This document shows positions 6,841-9,063 of a stretch of 9,063 bases of DNA, piece after piece (within the stretch, counting starts at the first letter, position 1; each line of letters begins with the position of its first letter). Both the position numbers and the translations under genes were made by a program. The DNA is from CAZLHO01 sp964559455 (GTDB taxonomy: Bacteria > Krumholzibacteriota > Krumholzibacteriia > LZORAL124-64-63). Location: assembly GCA_964559455.1 (NCBI GenBank), contig CAZLHO010000084.1:1-9063 (forward strand), in the 5' to 3' direction. The notes beneath the pieces were generated by a model. It worked only from the letters and a program-made list of their open reading frames with translations, was not told the origin of the DNA and did not search any database.

Positions 6841-6911
6841 CGTTCCCTCCCGCGACGGGGATCCACCGGACGGGCGCTCCTGCGGACCTGCAGGATCGGG
6901 GCCATTAATTG

Positions 6912-6926
6912 CCCGATCGGGAATAT
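6912..6926. promoter_or_regulatory. HipB operator O1 (palindrome CCCGATCGGG + AATAT)
   Basis: Perfect 10-base palindrome CCCGATCGGG (6912-6921) followed by AATAT. Its right flank overlaps the predicted hip -10 and its core would cover the transcription start, so a bound HipB dimer would block RNA polymerase directly. Confidence 0.8.
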
Positions 6927-6953
6927 CTAACGCATAATTGGGAGAAGAGTCAA
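6925..6953 (-). promoter_or_regulatory. Predicted hipBA promoter
   Basis: On the minus strand TTGACT (6953-6948, 5 of 6 to TTGACA) is followed by a 17-base spacer and TTAGAT (6930-6925). The -10 matches only 3 of 6, but the -35 and spacing are good and the element sits exactly between operators O2 and O1. The predicted start would fall within O1, leaving a leader of about 80 bases. Confidence 0.55.
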
Positions 6954-6960
6954 GAAAAAT

Positions 6961-6975
6961 CCCGATCGGGAATAT
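6961..6975. promoter_or_regulatory. HipB operator O2 (palindrome CCCGATCGGG + AATAT)
   Basis: Identical 10-base palindromic core (6961-6970) followed by the same AATAT flank. It starts exactly 49 bases after O1 and ends 8 bases upstream of the predicted -35 hexamer. Confidence 0.8.
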
Positions 6976-7009
6976 ATTGAATGTCGCGGCCTGAGGCGTC
7001 GTGAATTTT

Positions 7010-7023
7010 CCCTATCGGGAATA
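7010..7023. promoter_or_regulatory. HipB operator O3 (CCCTATCGGG + AATA)
   Basis: The core 7010-7019 differs from O1/O2 by one base (T for G at position 4) and keeps the AATA flank. It starts exactly 49 bases after O2 and lies 11 bases past the stop codon of the PLP-enzyme gene. The conserved flank and exact spacing argue that it is a true third site. Confidence 0.7.
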
Positions 7024-7030
7024 ATTCTCC

Positions 7031-8293
7031 TCAGACCACCCCCACCTTCAGACCGCTCCCCGTCACGAGCACCGCCACCATCTCGTCCTTCTCGACCAGC
7101 CCCGCCTCGACGGCCGCCACCATCCCGGCGAAGCCGGCCGCTCCCGACGGCTCGGCCCACAGCCCCGCCATCCGGGCCATCAGCCTCGCCGCCTCGCGGA
7201 TCTGGTCGTCGCTGACGCTGAAGAAGCCGCCGCCGGTGCGGGCGACCTTCAGCCAGGCCTTCACCCGGTTGCGCGGCACACCGACGCAGATCGAGTCGGC
7301 GTAGGTCTGCGCCCGCATCGGTTCGACGGCCGCCAGCACCGCCTTGCCGGGCATGGTCACGGGGTCGCGGCCCTCGGCGGCCATCAGGGCCCACGCCCTG
7401 GCCAGCGGCGCGGCGCCTTCGGCCTGCACGCCGTACACGCGCGGCACGCGATCGGTCAGGCCCAGGGCGCGCAGCTCCAGGAAGGCCTTGGCGGTCGACG
7501 AGACGATGCAGCCGTCGCCGGTGGGCACGAAGACCACGTCGGGGGCGTGGCCGCCCAGCTCCAGGAAGAGCTCCAGGGCGGCGGTCTTCTTGCCCTCGAC
7601 CAGCAGGGGATTGTAGGCGCAGTTGCGGGAGTACCAGCCGTTGGCGACCTGCTCGCGCACCGACAGGTCGAAGGCCTCGTCGTAGCTGCCGTCGACCTTG
7701 TTCACCGTGGCGCCGTGCAGCTCCAGCTGGGCCAGCTTGGCCGGCGGCGCCGACGCCGGCACGAAGATCGTCGTGGTCACGCCGGCCCGGGCCGCCAGCA
7801 CGGCCAGGCTGGCCGCGGCGTTGCCGGTGCTGGCGCAGGCGATGTGCCCGACGCCGCGCCGGGCGGCGTCGGCCAGGGCCACCGCGGTGGCGCGGTCCTT
7901 CAGGCTGGCCGACGGCAGCCCCGTGTCGTCCTTCAGCAGCAGCCGATGCAGGCCCAGGTGGCGGGCCAGCCGGCCGGCGGCCAGCAGCGGCGTGCCGCCC
8001 AGCGACCAGCAGGGATGGGGCGCCTCGGGGGCCATCGGCATCAGGGGCGCGAAGCGCCACAGGTCGGGCCGGCCGGCCGGCGGCGCGTAAACCCCGTCGA
8101 TCGGGAAGGGATCGCCGCGCTTCAGCCCCGCCGCCACCTTCTCGTAGTCGTAGACGGCGTCCAGGATGCCGTCCGCGCCGCAATCGGCGCAGACGAAGTC
8201 CGGCCAGTCGCGCGGATGCTCCCGGCCGCAGACGGTGCAGTTCAGGCCCTTCCAGGCCGGGTTCACGGCCACCGGGGGCAGCTTCGGGGCCAT
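7031..8293 (-). CDS. Threonine synthase-like fold-type II PLP enzyme with N-terminal zinc ribbon
   Basis: This encodes 420 residues from the ATG at 8293, supported by AGGAG five bases upstream; the open frame extends further but only as a shadow of the upstream gene. Residues 17-50 form a zinc ribbon (C19, C22, C35, C38) followed by AVYDYE, as in many threonine synthases. The catalytic domain shows SLGGTPLL, LKDDTGLPSASLKDRA with PLP-binding K132, the PLP-contacting STGNAAASLAVLAARAG (155-171), VPASAPPAKLAQ, VPTGDGCIVSSTAKAF (phosphate-binding glycine region, 256-271) and C-terminal TGSGLK. Known relatives convert O-phosphohomoserine to threonine, or eliminate ammonia from hydroxy- or diamino-acids. 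It follows a knotted carbamoyltransferase gene by 8 bases, an arrangement that fits a catabolic carbamoyl-amino-acid pathway as well as or better than threonine synthesis. The enzyme class is firm; the substrate is open, so no thrC symbol is given. Confidence 0.85.
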   Translation of the reverse strand: MAPKLPPVAVNPAWKGLNCTVCGREHPRDWPDFVCADCGADGILDAVYDYEKVAAGLKRGDPFPIDGVYAPPAGRPDLWRFAPLMPMAPEAPHPCWSLGGTPLLAAGRLARHLGLHRLLLKDDTGLPSASLKDRATAVALADAARRGVGHIACASTGNAAASLAVLAARAGVTTTIFVPASAPPAKLAQLELHGATVNKVDGSYDEAFDLSVREQVANGWYSRNCAYNPLLVEGKKTAALELFLELGGHAPDVVFVPTGDGCIVSSTAKAFLELRALGLTDRVPRVYGVQAEGAAPLARAWALMAAEGRDPVTMPGKAVLAAVEPMRAQTYADSICVGVPRNRVKAWLKVARTGGGFFSVSDDQIREAARLMARMAGLWAEPSGAAGFAGMVAAVEAGLVEKDEMVAVLVTGSGLKVGVV

Positions 8294-8301
8294 CGGCTCT
8301 C

Positions 8302-9063
8302 CTAGTCCGCGCCGGGCGCGTGCTTCATGGTCAGGGCCATCACGGCCTTGCCGGTGTGCAGCCGGTTCTCGGCCTGGTCCCAGACGGCCGACTGCGGACC
8401 GTCGATCACGGCGTCGGTCACTTCCAGGCCGCGGCTGGCCGGCAGCGGGTGCATGTAGATGGCCTCGGGATCGGCCAGGCCCATGCGGCGCTCGTCGCAG
8501 ATCCAGCCGGGGTACTTCTCGATGTGGCTCACGGCCAGGTCGCGGTTCGGCTCGGTCACCAGGCAGCCCCAGCTCTTGGGGTAGACCACGTGGGCGCCCT
8601 CGAAGGCGGCGTCCATGTCGTCCATCATCGTGAAGCTGCCGCCCGAGCGCTCGGCGTTCTCGCGGGCCTGGTCGACGATCGCCGGCAGCAGCTCGAACTC
8701 CGGCGGGTGGGCCAGGGTGACGTCCATGCCGGCGCGGGCCATGATCAGGATCTCGCTGTGCGGCACCGAGATCGGCCGCACGTAGTTCGGGGCGTAGGTC
8801 CAGCTGACCGTGATCTTGCGCCCGCGCAGGTTTTTGCCGAAGCGTTCGCGCACGGTCATCAGGTCGGCCGCCGCCTGGCAGGGATGGTAGAGGTCGCACT
8901 GCAGGTTGATCAGCGGCACCTTGCTGACCGCCGCCACCGCCTGCATGAACTCGTTGCCCACCGTCCAGTCGCAGTTGCGGATGGCGATGCCGTGGCCGTA
9001 GCTGCTCAGCACCTTGCCGGTGTCCACCACCGTCTCGCCGTGGCTGACCTGCAGCTTGTCCGG
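8302..9063 (-). CDS. Knotted carbamoyltransferase, YgeW / N-acetylornithine carbamoyltransferase type (5' part outside window)
   Basis: 253 residues are visible; the frame is open to the right edge, so the N-terminal carbamoyl-phosphate domain with its SxRTR motif is missing only because of the window. Recognisable pieces are SHGETVVDT and IAIRNCDW, then VPLINLQCDLYHPCQAAADL (the HPCQ motif), then KITVSWTYAPNYVRPISVPHS, GMDVTLAHPPEFELLP, ESGGSF-like ERSGGSFTMMDDMDAAFEGA, VVYPKSWG, YMHPLPASRGLEVTDAV and QAENRLHTGKAVMAL. The middle is YgeW-like; the C-terminus is closer to acetyl/succinyl-ornithine carbamoyltransferases. These enzymes transfer a carbamoyl group between carbamoyl phosphate and an amino compound. 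The usual HCLP motif reads HPLP here, as in aspartate carbamoyltransferase, so the amino substrate may differ from ornithine derivatives. It is first in line with the PLP enzyme. Confidence 0.88.
   Translation of the reverse strand, partial: PDKLQVSHGETVVDTGKVLSSYGHGIAIRNCDWTVGNEFMQAVAAVSKVPLINLQCDLYHPCQAAADLMTVRERFGKNLRGRKITVSWTYAPNYVRPISVPHSEILIMARAGMDVTLAHPPEFELLPAIVDQARENAERSGGSFTMMDDMDAAFEGAHVVYPKSWGCLVTEPNRDLAVSHIEKYPGWICDERRMGLADPEAIYMHPLPASRGLEVTDAVIDGPQSAVWDQAENRLHTGKAVMALTMKHAPGAD

Noticed and set aside
6891..6900. Possible fourth HipB site CAGGATCGGG
   Set aside because: It matches 8 of 10 core bases but lacks the AATA flank, breaks the 49-base register and lies in the predicted leader. 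At most a half-site.
3758..6937. A 1059-codon open frame on the plus strand
   Set aside because: It lies antisense to the hydrolase, hipA and hipB, all with clear family motifs. Its product is an R/Q/A/G/P-rich shadow typical of very GC-rich DNA.
8294..8899. N-terminal extension of the PLP-enzyme frame to 8899
   Set aside because: The extension is a shadow of the carbamoyltransferase gene. The ATG at 8293 with AGGAG and the zinc ribbon starting soon after is the natural start.

Overview
This is a GC-rich window carrying two minus-strand gene blocks, one short plus-strand block at the left edge, and one isolated plus-strand lipoprotein gene. The lipoprotein, with a textbook lipobox, and the Sec-type signal peptide of a second protein point to a bacterium with a diderm envelope. 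Very high third-position GC, with long open antisense frames as a by-product, suits a high-GC environmental lineage (deltaproteobacterial or an FCB-type candidate phylum). Nothing in the window fixes the taxonomy, so this is only an impression.

Left block (1-2833). The first ~570 bases are visibly less GC-rich than the rest. They hold the tail of an unrecognised gene (3-167) that overlaps a small tetratricopeptide-repeat protein (148-567). Converging on these is a two-gene minus-strand operon: a PD-(D/E)XK nuclease-fold protein with a RecB/Cas4-like QxxxY motif (1925-2833), followed 16 bases later by a short RNase J-like beta-CASP metallo-beta-lactamase protein (592-1908). I do not recognise this nuclease + RNase-like pair as a named system. 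It is the best candidate here for something undescribed, possibly defence-related or nucleic-acid processing.

Middle (2834-5200). A divergent intergenic region with long pyrimidine-rich tracts precedes a small cysteine-containing lipoprotein of unknown family (3073-3681). It meets tail-to-tail, across a GC-rich stem-loop, an exported alpha/beta hydrolase with a C-terminal TPR-like tail (3698-5200).

Right block (5297-9063, all minus strand). In transcription order: a knotted carbamoyltransferase of the YgeW / N-acetylornithine carbamoyltransferase type (cut by the window edge), a zinc-ribbon threonine-synthase-like PLP enzyme, then a hipB-hipA toxin-antitoxin module. The first two are 8 bases apart and look like one metabolic operon. 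They resemble the pairing of a YgeW carbamoyltransferase with a fold-type II PLP enzyme seen in anaerobic purine-degradation clusters. The hipBA genes overlap by GTGA and are preceded by three near-identical palindromes (CCCGATCGGG-AATA type) at exactly 49-base spacing. One overlaps or abuts the predicted -10, one lies just upstream of the -35, and the third lies 11 bases beyond the end of the PLP-enzyme gene. This is a clear autoregulatory operator array.

No tRNA, rRNA, CRISPR array or insertion sequence was seen.
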